Origin: Gordionus sp. m RMFG-2023
Taxonomy: Eukaryota; Nematomorpha; Gordioida; Chordodea; Parachordodidae
DNA length: 64,000 nucleotides
Assembly (NCBI RefSeq): GCF_954871325.1
Contig: NC_088777.1
Coordinates: 38,789,366 to 38,853,365 of the forward strand
Reading direction: 5' to 3'
The stretch's first letter is position 1, and every line of letters begins with the position of its first letter. Shown here in pieces: positions 1-10,703 of the stretch. The translations under genes were made by a program, and so were the position numbers. Under the pieces are notes generated by a model. The model was not told the origin of the DNA. It made no database searches and saw only the letters and a program-made list of their open reading frames with translations.

Positions 1-1808
1 GCATTAAATATAATTAAATACTTATCTTTCACTATGTTTATGTTTAAAAAAAAAATTTTTTTTACCAAAATAAATCTCTTAAAATTTTATGAAATTTTTT
101 TATTATGAATTACAATATTAACAATAAAATCAAATGTGTTATAGTCTCTAGTCTTACTGGAATACTGATTTCAAATTTATTTAGGTTCTATTTCATGAGT
201 AGACCAACTATCACATATGAGCGTCCCTAATTACACAGAATCTGTAATGGTTAGAACAAATAGATTTTTTTTAAATTCAATTTTTAAAAAAATATAGTCT
301 TCAAATATATATTGATTATTTCAAATAGCCTATACTTTTGAGATTCAGGATGTTTTACTCATTCAGATTAGTCTAATATTATTGAAATTATTCTGGTTTG
401 AACGAAAAGTGTCCCAACCATCCCCGATCTCCCCTACAATGACTTTATACTGCATTGCTGGCTTTATCCATGGAAAATTGTTTTTGGTTTATACGTGTAA
501 TTAACGTGTTAAGCATTATCCTAAAAAATATTATGATTTGAACCAATGCCGAGCTCAAAACCGACCATTTACTAAATATTCGATTATAGTTAATTTATTT
601 TTTAGATTAATGGGATATTTTAATGGTCTATTTCATATTGAAGAGATTATGTTCCTGGAACATATTAAAAGATCGACATTGATGTCCTGCCTTGAAAACT
701 TTAAGGATTCGCTTATATTTATAAAACATTATGATGATAAATTACGTTAATTTATTTATAGATTATTTTCATATTTAAAATATTATTATAAAATTCATTC
801 AATAATTCATACTCGTACATACAAATGGGTGTTAAAAGGTTTTTTAGAAATATATTTTGGCTTGTTCTAATTAAATTTATCGTTCTGAAAACCCTTTTGT
901 CCTTTCAAGCAACGTCACCGAAGTTTAAATAACCAGGAATTAATCTAAGATGGAAGTAATCCTCTTTAAATTTTAATATGAATAATTTAAGATATACAAG
1001 CGATAAATATAAAATGAGCGTTATATCTAAATTAATAAGAATTTTTTCATTGATAAATTAATTCCATACATATGATAAAATCCTTAAAAAAATTTGAATA
1101 GAAAGTCTTAAAAAAAATATAACATTGAGCAAGTTTGGGGATATGTAGTATATCAAATTAATAATTTACTTTTTCGAAAATCGGTAGTATAACTATAAAA
1201 TAATTAGGGTTGTTTATGCGATTCAGTTCCTTTAAAAAAAGTGAATTGGAATCCAGGATTAAAATTTTAAAATATATTACAATTTTCCGATTATCATGGT
1301 GACATCATGATAATAAAATAGTCGCCAAGTTTCTGAAAATAGTTAGGCCATGGCCTTGTTTTCTAGCGTTTGGGATTGGGAGTAATCATTACTAAAAACA
1401 ACATTTATAAATTTTCTACATTTTAACAACATTTTTTCACTATATTACTTTCCAATTCCCAGGGACCTTCCCCCTAAACAAATGATGTTATTTTCTCCTA
1501 TCAAAATCACAAAAGAAAATCTAAATTAGCATTAAAAAGCAATTTCCTCCTATCCCCCTCCTTACCGTCCAATCTCAATGAAGATTGCTTCACCCCATTC
1601 CTCTGAAGAATTTAGAAATAAATTTAGCTAATGAATATTATATAACGAATAAAGCTAACGAAAAGTTAAAAATAGGACATCAAGTAAGATCAAAATTTTG
1701 TTTCACCAAAAAGAATTAATATTTTTATATGGGCCTACACATATAGAGGTCTTCTCGGGATATCCGTAACATTACCCAAGCTCGGGTTCGGAATAAAAGA
1801 CTTTATCG
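1..1808. other. AT-rich intergenic DNA, no gene seen
   Basis: No open frame of note, no splice-bounded coding block and no repeat with clear ends was recognised here. The longest open frame (538-750) has a composition no different from its surroundings and resembles no family I know. I treat the stretch as non-coding. Confidence 0.5.
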
Positions 1809-1816
1809 GGTTCAGG

Positions 1817-2039
1817 TAGTATTATAAAATGGCTCAATTTGAGCCGATTTTTAAAAACGGCTAACTCAATATTTTATTCAGAAAAAATATTATGCAATCC
1901 TAAAGATTTTTCTCATATATGACACAAAGGTTTGGACATCTATTAATGAAATCTCGAGGTTTAGGCAATAATTTTCTGGCTAAATATTGAGTTAGCTGTT
2001 TTTAAAAATCAGCTTAAAACGAGCCGTTTAACAACACTA
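1817..2039. repeat. hAT-type MITE, family A, copy 1
   Basis: This 223-bp palindromic element belongs to a family with the terminal inverted repeat (TIR) TAGTGTTGTTAAACGGCTC, followed inside by an inverted block reading ACGGCTAACTCAATATTTT. The left end here is TAGTATTATAAAATGGCTC and the right end is the reverse complement of the family TIR. The flanking octamers GGTTCAGG (1809-1816) and GATTCCGG (2040-2047) match at 6 of 8 positions, as expected for an old 8-bp TSD. It has no coding capacity. An 8-bp TSD with TAG-starting TIRs fits mobilisation by a hAT transposase. Five other copies lie in this window. Confidence 0.75.
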
Positions 2040-2375
2040 GATTCCGGTCAGCTTATAAGAAGTGTCCGACCCGATAAATATCCTAAATAGTCATTTTAAT
2101 TTATAATGTCAATTAAATTAACACATCATTTTTTATCTCACACTTTATCATTAAAATGTAAATCAAAATAACTGGTCATTTCAATTTATTTTGCATAACA
2201 TCCGTTTACCATAATATTTTGTTATATTCTATGTTATTATTACATATTTTATTTATCATAATCTATCAGGTTATTATTACATACTTTATTTATCATATTC
2301 TATCAGGTTAATTAAAATATATTTATCATCTATTTAATTAAATATCTTCAAATTTTTAATATTTGAAATCGTTTA

Positions 2376-2518
2376 CCAAATCTTAAATTGGTGGAAGACT
2401 TATCAGAGCGACTTCTTAATTTAAATGGTTGGATTCTTAAATTCTTTGCTTCCTCAGCTCTCAGTAAAAGTGCCATTCAACGGCTTGTAGAACCTTTGGA
2501 GATAGGAGGACTTGTTTA
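2376..2518 (+). other. Possible coding fragment of unknown function
   Basis: One forward frame stays open for about 45 codons and reads as a plausible leucine-rich peptide (it includes NLNGWILKFFASSALSKSA) ending in a stop at about 2516. Its base composition is less AT-rich than its surroundings. No start codon or clear acceptor fixes its left edge and I recognise no family. It could be an exon, a pseudogene scrap or chance. Confidence 0.2.
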
Positions 2519-2529
2519 AAGCCTGATAA

Positions 2530-3930
2530 CGACTCCTCATTATTTACATACCACAATTATTTACCACTATGTGATATTGTTGATGATGATATTGATATAT
2601 CTTTATAAAATGTTCATTATATTAAGCACATTATTTTTATATAATCGCAATAATTTTAAAATTCGATTGTATTCGTAGAATGATGAGACTTAATGCAATT
2701 AATTTCCTTATTAGTTTGCACTTGATATCACCGTACCTATAATGTCTTTTATAAGATTTAATTTTGTACCCGATATTATATATAATTTAACTTGCTCTCC
2801 CAACAAGTACCTTAGTTACCTATGAGTATTAATGTAATCGATTTATCTTTTTATTAGCTTTCATTTGATTATTTCTCCTGAGAAATTCAATAAAAAAATT
2901 CCGTGAAAATCAAACTTTTTACCTTAAAAATTGGTCCGATTTTAAATAAAAATATCTGTGAAATTCAGTAGAAATCCTTAGAATTATTTTTTGAACAATT
3001 AAGTAAAAAGAAAATTCGGATTATTTGAGTATTTTTCATGTATATAATAACGTAAGTATCATATTTAACAATATATTTCATACATACCAATATTTCATCC
3101 CATTTTTATTTCATATAAATATTAATATCAAAAACATATTACATCCCATGATTATATATCAAAATGTCAATAAACTAAGGAAAAATTAAAACATAATCTT
3201 CTCGAAAATATATTGAAAAACGGCTATTATCCCCAAGTCCAGCAACGATTAGAAAGTATAAGATTCGCCTTACTAAATAATCTCTCAACACTAGCACCTG
3301 ACCGCAAGGTAGTATTTAATATTATATACATATTTTTAATATAGGAAAAATTATCAAAAATACTCATTTGTATTTTTAGATTTAAAAAATGTGTCTAGTA
3401 ATTTCAAAAAATATCAATGAAAGTCGTTTTTATGATTCTAATTAGGGCATCTTTCTTTGCTATCTCAATCATTAGTGCCTGGCGACAAAAAATTGTAATA
3501 CCAGGGGATAGAGTTTTAATCATCATGAGTGATGGATTATCAATCGAACTGTATCAATTATAAAATGGACAATAACTTTATTAGCCAGTTTCTGAGATAT
3601 ATTGGCATGTGCAATATTATTAATCAATTTAGCTTGAATGAATAGGTCTTTTTTAATGTAGTCTATACCAAAATTATTGAGATGTTTTTTTAATCTATTT
3701 AAACTGTTGGCAATGGCATGAAAATTCTTACAAATTAAAAATACTAGTATAATTTAAAAATGACATTACATTATGAAGTCATAGCTACTAGATTTATTTG
3801 AGGATATTTTTTTTACAGTTTAAACAAATAAATTCGCAGTCACCTTTTGTTTTTACATTAATTTGAAAATATTTGGAAATAGGAAAATTTGTATTATTAT
3901 CATAAACATTTTCTTTCAGGGTTAAATTTT
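2530..3930. other. AT-rich intergenic DNA, nothing recognised
   Basis: Only short A/T homopolymers and scattered stops in all frames are visible. No repeat ends, RNA gene or exon could be supported. Confidence 0.4.
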
Positions 3931-3941
3931 GATTTGCCTAA

Positions 3942-4122
3942 CTTTGATCGTAAAGTCATTTGATCGTAAATTTTGTCCATTTTTTCTGATTGGTCTATTT
4001 AATCGCGGTAAATTAAAATCATTTATAACCCTAACCCTAAATCTAACCTATAAATTAAAAAAATCGTCCATTTTGACCAAAAATGGACCATTTTACGATC
4101 AAAATAATACGATCAAAGGAGG
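3942..4122. repeat. Palindromic MITE-like element with GATCGTA ends
   Basis: Each side carries two copies of TTTGATCGTA, followed inward by a match to TCCATTTTT. The right side is the reverse complement of the left, giving a foldback unit of about 180 bp. The spacer contains ACCCTAACCCTAAATCTAAC, which resembles telomeric repeat but is only about two units long. No TSD was resolved. I infer a MITE or other foldback repeat. Confidence 0.55.
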
Positions 4123-4139
4123 CCCTCCCTAAATTTTGA

Positions 4140-5299
4140 TGTTTATAGTTACATTCTTTATATCTTTAAGTGCGTTAAAAAAAATAATTGAAAAAAAAGT
4201 AGCGAGCTATTAGCTATGATAGCGGGCTACTTGTAGTGAGCTACTTTAACAACTAGCAAATTTTCACAGTTCAAGGCTTTATATTATACTGAGTTCTAGT
4301 TTTTTATTTATAGTGGGGGGGGGGGGGCGGGGGATCAAAATTTTAAAATATCTTTAGTGATTAAAATATTAAAACGATTAGAAAATAAAACAGTGGCGTT
4401 CAATTTAAATTTTTTAATTATCTATAATAATGGTAATTTTTTATTTCCTATTTAAAAAAATATATAATTTATTATAATTCACAACGTGCCAAAAAAAATA
4501 TTTATTTGTATTATTTTTCTTATTTCCATGTGTATTATATTATTGTAATGTTATCAGGCGCTTAGCCAGCAGGGGGGGGGGGGTGTCCCTCTGTAACGAA
4601 AAAATGAAAATTATTTAATAATAATTTCAAAGAAATGTAAAATTTTTTCATGAATAGCAAAGTACTTCAATGAAAATGTTATATTCTATTTAAAATTAAT
4701 AGCTTATTTTTAATGCTCTTGGAGGAATATCAGAATGGCTTGAACTAAATAATACGATAGCCAGTTTTTTAAATATAGGAATAAATAATTTAATTAAATA
4801 AACTACAAGATAAAATAAGATATGTTTGTTTATTTTTTTGTATATTACTTATAAAATAAGTGACGATCCGCTTATAATAATAAAAATTACATATAAATAT
4901 ATTTTATACCATATTGATAGCAATTTTATTTAGATTATATAGCTTTTACATCTTTTTTGCTATATTATATACGGATCATCATTTTTTTTAAAGTAATATC
5001 AAAAATATAAATACACATTGTTTTATTTTTTTTATTTGTTAAATTACAAAAATTATATTACTACCCTATCCTATTGTTAAATTATTTACAAAATAATTAC
5101 AATATTGACAAAGAAATTCAGTCTAAATGCAATAAAAATCCTCCAAAAATGATTGTGTATAACTTAAACATTTATGAAGTTATTGAAAATTTAAATTACA
5201 AGACTAACCTAAATATAAATAAACATTAAAGAATTTATATAATACATGATATTAAGCGCCATTTTAGCGTTATAACAGAGTTATAGAACGCTTGATTCT
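4140..5299. other. Intergenic, with G-tracts and possible hAT termini
   Basis: No gene was recognised. Long G-runs at about 4315-4333 and 4570-4583 sit near CAGTGGCGT (about 4391) and CAGGCGCTTAGCCAGCAG (about 4556). These resemble the left termini of the CAGTGGCGTA hAT family seen at 5308 and 49964. No partner ends or TSDs were found for either, so they may be broken elements. Confidence 0.35.
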
Positions 5300-5360
5300 C
5301 TAAGAGGCAGTGGCGTAGCTACGGGGGGGGGGTTTTCGGGTTTAGACCCCCCCCCCCCCC

Positions 5361-5952
5361 CAGAGCAATTAATTTTTTTTTTTTTATAATATTCGTTTAA
5401 AAGACTCAAAAGTGACTTTATATCAAATAAATACCATGAATATTTATATTTTTCTGGTTTTGATGTTTGTGGAAGGATATTATTACTTTTATATATATAT
5501 AAATTATTCTGTATATTATTTTAAAGTCATTGATAATAATCTAATAAATTATAATAATATATTATTTATGCATATTTAAAAAAATATTTATTATAAATTA
5601 TCCAAGATATGGTTCGAAAATAATAATATGAAATAAAAAAGTGCATAATCTACCCCCCCCCCCCCCACCCCCTCAGAGCAATTTTTTTAGATTATTCGTT
5701 CAAAAGACTCAAAAGTGACTTTATATCAAATAAATACCATGAATATTTATATTTTTCTGGTTTTGATGTTTGTGGAAGGATATTATTACTTATATATATA
5801 TATAAATTATTCTGTATATTATTTTAAAGTCATTGATAATAATCTAATAAAATATAATAATATATTATTTATGCATATTTAAAAAAATATTTATTATAAT
5901 TTATCGAAGATATGGTTCGAAAATAATAATATGAAAATAGTGCATAATCTAC
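5361..5952. repeat. Direct duplication of about 290 bp
   Basis: The blocks 5361-5657 and 5671-5952 are nearly identical over almost their whole length, including TTTGATGTTTGTGGAAGGAT. They are joined by a C-tract, and another C-tract precedes the first block. This looks like a local tandem duplication within the left part of the hAT element. Slippage or unequal exchange at the C-tracts is a likely cause, by inference. Confidence 0.8.
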
Positions 5953-6159
5953 TTTCTCTGCTTTTATTTCTAATAATATATATTTGGTTTATATTTTGTA
6001 GCATTTTTATAAATGAAATTATTAAAGAGATTAAATTTATGACTAAAAAGTAAAGATTGTTATTTCCTATTTACGAACTTTAAGATTGAAGGAAATGGAC
6101 ATTAGAAAATATTTACTAAGTAACAAAAAAAATTTACCAGCTAATATCTCATGCAATTT

Positions 6160-7355
6160 ATGCCCTGTTGAAAATGATAAGCATGATATAAATACACGAG
6201 GTTAAAAAATATTTAATCCAGTGTACTAATTAATATCTTATGCATTATAGGCTCTATTGAAAATAATAAGGATGATGTAAATACACCAGGTCAAAATAAC
6301 ATTTAATATAAAAGATATTTAAAATTAATAGCTAACTATTTTTATTTTAGAATTTAAAATTAAACACCTAGTCATAGTTTTAACTAAATTAAAATTGCCA
6401 GTACAAACCACTTTGGGTAATTTATTATTTTAAATAATTTTGGCTAACCAAAATATTTTGACATTTATAAGATATACCCAAACGTAGGAGGGAAGAAAAT
6501 GATCTTGATACACTCATTTATATACCCAAAGACCATATAAAATCACTACCTAGTACAAGTAATATAATCTATTAAGATTTAAATATTTTTTTATTATAGA
6601 TTTAGATATATCAAGTATTACATTTAATAAAAATGATGATAGTCAACAAAATGAACATACCAAATCACTAATTAATATAGAAAATCAAAATTTTAATGAT
6701 GAACTTGATATCATAAGCAACAATTTACCACCCACATCAGGTATTTTATAATGACCTTATTTAAATGAATCACTAATTAATATAGAAAATCAAAATTTTA
6801 ATGATGAACTTGATACCATAAGCAACAATTTACCACCCACATCAGGTATTTTATAATGACCTTATTTAAATGAATCACCAATTAATATAGAAAATCAGAA
6901 TTTTAATGATGAACTTGATACCATAAGCAACAATTTACCACTCACCTCAGGTATTTTATGAACTTATATGACCTTATTTAAATGTATTCATTTAAATTTT
7001 AGAAATACCTAGATACTCTATAAAAAATTATGATAAAAATAAGCTAAATACACTTGATCACTTCAAATCTCTACCTAGTAAAATTAATGTTAACTATTAC
7101 CTTTAAATATTTATATCATAATTTTAGGTATATCAAGTATCACATTGAAGAAGAATGATAGTAGTCAACAAAATATTATAGGCTGTATCAATTTAGAATT
7201 TAAAGGTTATCTAATATGTTGTTTTATTTTAATTTATTTTTATAGGAATATCTCAATTAATATTCACACCAAGGGGTAAAAAAAATAGTGATAACAAACA
7301 AAAAAATACACTAAGTCACAACAAATCACTATCTAATAAATGTAATGTAATCAAT
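6160..7355 (+). other. Array of short exon-like segments within the hAT element
   Basis: Several short open blocks are bounded by plausible TTATAG or TTTTAG acceptors and GT donors. The clearest is 6600-6740 (47 codons, with DISSITFNKNDDSQQ and NNLPPTS). Others start after acceptors near 6252, 6482, 7002, 7128 and 7244, and similar text resumes after the nested LTR element at about 9770-9860 (EIPTYSRKLKDN). The peptides are polar and rich in N, S, D and K and share phrases such as GISSIT or EIPRYS. hAT transposases of the TTF/ZMYM type often have a long disordered N-terminus of this character, so these may be its remnants. I cannot show that they are spliced together. Confidence 0.35.
6663..6963. 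repeat. Three tandem copies of a 105-bp exon-intron segment
   Basis: The word AATCACTAATTAATATAG recurs at 6663, 6768 and, with one change, 6873. Each unit contains the end of the exon-like block (ACCACCCACATCAG), its GT donor and about 27 bp of following intron. The period is a multiple of three, so each copy preserves the same reading frame, but every copy also carries the intron-side stops. Confidence 0.85.
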
Positions 7356-7371
7356 TACTTATTAATATTTA

Positions 7372-9658
7372 TGCAAAGAATATGGGTGGTGACGATATGG
7401 TGCGAGGTTCGAGTCAGTAAAAATATATTTTATTAACTTTATTGACTAATTTCTTTTTCTTTTCTTAAAGTATTTATACGTTTTTATAAAATATAAATTA
7501 GAATATAAACAAATATAAAAAATAAAATAATATAAAAAAAGTAAAGTTAAACCGAAAGTTATATAAATAAGGTTACGCAAAATAATAAGTAATATAAGTT
7601 GAATTACAAAAATAAAAAGTTAAGTTGAAAAGATAAATTTGAATTCATAAAATGTAATATAAAAATAAAATTAGATTACAAAAATATATAATTATAATAA
7701 CGCAACATTCTCCCTCTTCTGATAATTTCATCGGAGAAGTCATAGAGAGTTTGTTGTTCTAGAAGTTTTTCCCGTTTCGATTGTATACGGTTTCTTCTTG
7801 GTTAGCGCATAAGTCTCAAATGTTCTCGTAGGTTTGATGAAATCGTTGAACGTTATCGTTAGCTTGATATCCTTCACATTTCTCAAATTTCATAATTAAT
7901 CCAGTCGAATATTGGAATTTGGAATAAATCGGAATATATAATTTGGCATAGTTGATCAAATCAAATATATGAATATGCACGAATAAAATTTTGAATTTTG
8001 GAACAATAAAATATGTAATAAGGAATGATAATTTATGTAATAAGGAATGATATTTATGTAATAAGGAATAAAATTTTAATCCAGAATAAGGAATGATAAA
8101 TTATAATAATTATTATATTATTTTTAAGTTAATCATAGCGTTTTATACTTTTAGCGTTTTATGCGTTTTATATTTTTAGCGTTTTATATTTTTTGCGTTT
8201 TACATTTTTTAGCATTTCATATTTTATAAGCGTTTAATTTTTCGTGTTTTAGTGTTTAATTAATTTTTGTTTATTTTCTATCTCCCAGGTTAAAATATGC
8301 AAATAATATATTATTCACATTTCCCTCTCTTTAAATAAAATTTTAAATTTCACACCCTAATTTTAATTCAAAAAAAAAAATTCTTCATAAGATAGTTTTG
8401 AAAATTCACCACATAATTTAAATATATTTTTCTAAAATGAATGTTTTTTTTACATAACTTTTTGTCTTCAAAGCTTTTAATTTCAAAAACTTTTTATCAT
8501 ATTAAGTATTACTTATAAGGGTTATTTGAATCAATCATTTGATTTAAAAATTACATTTTAACATATTTAAAATTAAGTTTTATCTTCTTGTTTAGGATTT
8601 TTAATATTTTTAATTATATTTAAGAATTCATCTTTAGGTTTATGTTAATTTACAACAATTGGTCATCATTCAAGAAATCAAAAAATATCAATATTATCCA
8701 TTATGATTTTACATTTTAGTAATTTTAAAAATTTATAACATGCCTTTATCCTGGCATAAAATTTTAATTTATAATACTTCTTACGTGGATTAGAATAATA
8801 AGTAACCATCATTGGTCTCACAAAATAGAATTCATAACCTATCGTTCAACTTCCATATCAGTTCTTCCTAGGTTGTCACATTAGGTTAGGTGCTGGCTAT
8901 TATATTCCAGTCCAACATCCAGAGCCGGGACACCATAAAGAAAGAAGCTTTTTGCATGAAAGAACGTACTAAGGTTTGATTCTTGGTAATCTCAGTAGTT
9001 TAGGTAGTCACAATAGATAAGGTAGTCATAACATCACAATAGATAAGGTAGTCATAATAGGTAGTCATCTCCATAGGTTAAGCACAAGGTAGAGTCATAA
9101 TAGGTAGTCTAAATAGAGTCATCTCAATGGATTAAGCAATCATCACAATAGGTAGTCATATAAATAGAGTCATCTCAATGTATTAAGCAATCGTCATAGA
9201 TTAGATACACAATAGGTAGTCATAGAGTCATCTCAATGGATTAAGCAATCGTCATAGATTAGATGGTCATCTCAGCAGATTAGGTAGTCATCTTTTTCTA
9301 GTCCACCACCCAAAGGGCACCATGCAAAGAATAAGGATGGAGACGATGTTGCGCGAGGTTCGAGTCAGTAAAAATATATTTTATTAACTTTATTGACTAA
9401 TTTCTTTTTCTTTTCTTAAAGTATTTATACGTTTTTATAAAATATAAATTAGAATATAAACAAATATAAAAAATAAAATAATATAAAAAAAGTAAAGTTA
9501 AACCGAAAGTTATATAAATAAGGTTACGCAAAATAATAAGTAATATAAGTTGAATTACAAAAATAAAAAGTTAAGTTGAAAAGATAAATTTGAATTCATA
9601 AAATGTAATATAAAAATAAAATTAGATTACAAAAATATATAATTATAATAACGCAACA
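7372..9658 (-). mobile_element. Non-autonomous copia-like LTR retrotransposon (fossil)
   Basis: Two 336-bp direct repeats, 7372-7707 and 9323-9658, are almost identical. They are flanked by an exact 5-bp TSD, ATTTA (7367-7371 and 9659-9663). Read on the - strand each LTR starts TGTTGCG and ends in TTTGCA, the TG...CA rule. A purine tract GAAGAGGGAGAA lies just before the downstream LTR and a TGGTGCC primer-site-like start lies just after the upstream one. These are standard LTR-element parts. The 1.6-kb interior has no recognisable gag or pol and is partly made of simple repeats, so this is a TRIM- or LARD-like non-autonomous copy. The close LTR identity suggests recent insertion, after the surrounding hAT element. 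Confidence 0.85.
8990..9290. repeat. Degenerate minisatellite in the LTR element interior
   Basis: Phrases such as AATAGGTAGTCATA, GTCATCTCAATGGATTAAG and CAATCGTCATAGATTAGAT recur in shuffled order. This is an imperfect tandem array with units of a few tens of bases. A second low-complexity block built on TTTTAGCGTTTTATA lies at about 8135-8245. Confidence 0.65.
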
Positions 9659-10104
9659 ATTTACATTAAAATTTTAGATATATAAAAAATCTAGGGAGAA
9701 TTTAAATGGAAATGAAGTTCCACTCATGTGTATTAGTCTTATTTAAATTATATTTATTTAAAATCTTAGAAATTCCCACATACTCCAGAAAACTAAAGGA
9801 TAATAGACAACCAATTATACTAGATCATTTAGAACCATCACCTACTACAAGTGATATAGTCTATTACTTTATACTTATAATAATCAAAAGTTGGTTCCAA
9901 AGCTAACATGTCATCTATGATTATTAGCCTAGGTTTCTCAATATTAATTTTAAACATCTATCATATATTGGTAAAAAAATATTGCCAACACAATTTTGAT
10001 TTTTTCACTTTGAAGGATATCGACTTAAATTTACAGTTTAAAAAAAAACATTTATTTTTTAATCTATAGTTTTAATGTGTTTACTAATTATAAAATATAT
10101 CATT

Positions 10105-10290
10105 TATAATTAAGGCAATATAATATTTATAATTAAAGCAATTTATATGTGTAATACTAATATTTATAATTAAGGCAATATAATATTTATAATTAAAGCA
10201 ATATAATATTTATAATTAAAGCAATATAATATTTATAATTAAAGCAATATAATATTTATAATTAAATCAATATAATATTTATATTTTAAA
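10105..10290. repeat. 23-bp tandem repeat
   Basis: The unit AATATTTATAATTAAAGCAA and its immediate variants repeat about six times with a 23-bp period. The repeat is pure A/T apart from one G and one C per unit. It lies in the right part of the 5308-10695 hAT element. Confidence 0.85.
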
Positions 10291-10383
10291 TAATCGCTTT
10301 TTATTTGTAAATAACTTCTAAAAGTATAATAAAATGAAACGTATATCAATAAAATTGTGTCAATGTGTTATTTTAATTAAAAT

Positions 10384-10562
10384 TAATGGCTCAATTTTAG
10401 CCGATATGGCTAACTCAATATATTAGCCAGAAAATTTTGCTCATGGAGATACAAGTTTTATATTATTCGAGAAATCTCTAGGCTTGAACAATATTTTTTG
10501 GCAAAAATATTGAGTTAGCTGTTTATAAAAATCAGCTCAAGTCGAGCCGTTTAACAACACTA
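10384..10562. repeat. hAT-type MITE, family A, copy 2
   Basis: This 179-bp copy has a shortened left end (TAATGGCTCAATTTTAGCC) and an intact right end (GAGCCGTTTAACAACACTA). It is flanked by an exact 8-bp TSD, ATTAAAAT, at 10376-10383 and 10563-10570. It is nested inside the larger hAT element at 5308-10695, so it arrived later. Confidence 0.85.
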
Positions 10563-10703
10563 ATTAAAATAATTAATAATTCTAGGACTTTTATATTATA
10601 AGAAAAACCAATATGATTTTTAAGATAAACCCGGCCGAAGGCCGAGGCTTTTATATATGGACCCCCTCTAAGGAAAATTCCTAGCTACGCCACTGCTAAG
10701 AGG

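Larger units (their letters stand above)
5308..10695 (+). mobile_element. hAT element (CAGTGGCGTA TIRs), 5.4 kb, with nested insertions
   Basis: The left end reads CAGTGGCGTAGCTACGGGGG and the right end is the complement of CAGTGGCGTAGCTAGG. The flanking octamers are an exact 8-bp TSD, CTAAGAGG, at 5300-5307 and 10696-10703. TIR type and TSD length fit the hAT superfamily. Near its right end it carries the hairpin CCCGGCCGAAGGCCGAGG, also present near the right end of the hAT element at 49964-51523, so the two are relatives. Inside are a duplicated block (about 5361-5657 and 5671-5952), an exon-like array (about 6160-9860), a nested LTR element (7372-9658), 23-bp tandem repeats (about 10105-10290) and a MITE (10384-10562). 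No transposase catalytic core was found, so it is probably non-autonomous. Confidence 0.8.

Noticed and set aside
4030-4060. Telomere-like CCCTAA repeats
   Set aside because: Only about two units in the spacer of a small palindromic repeat; no telomere or interstitial array.
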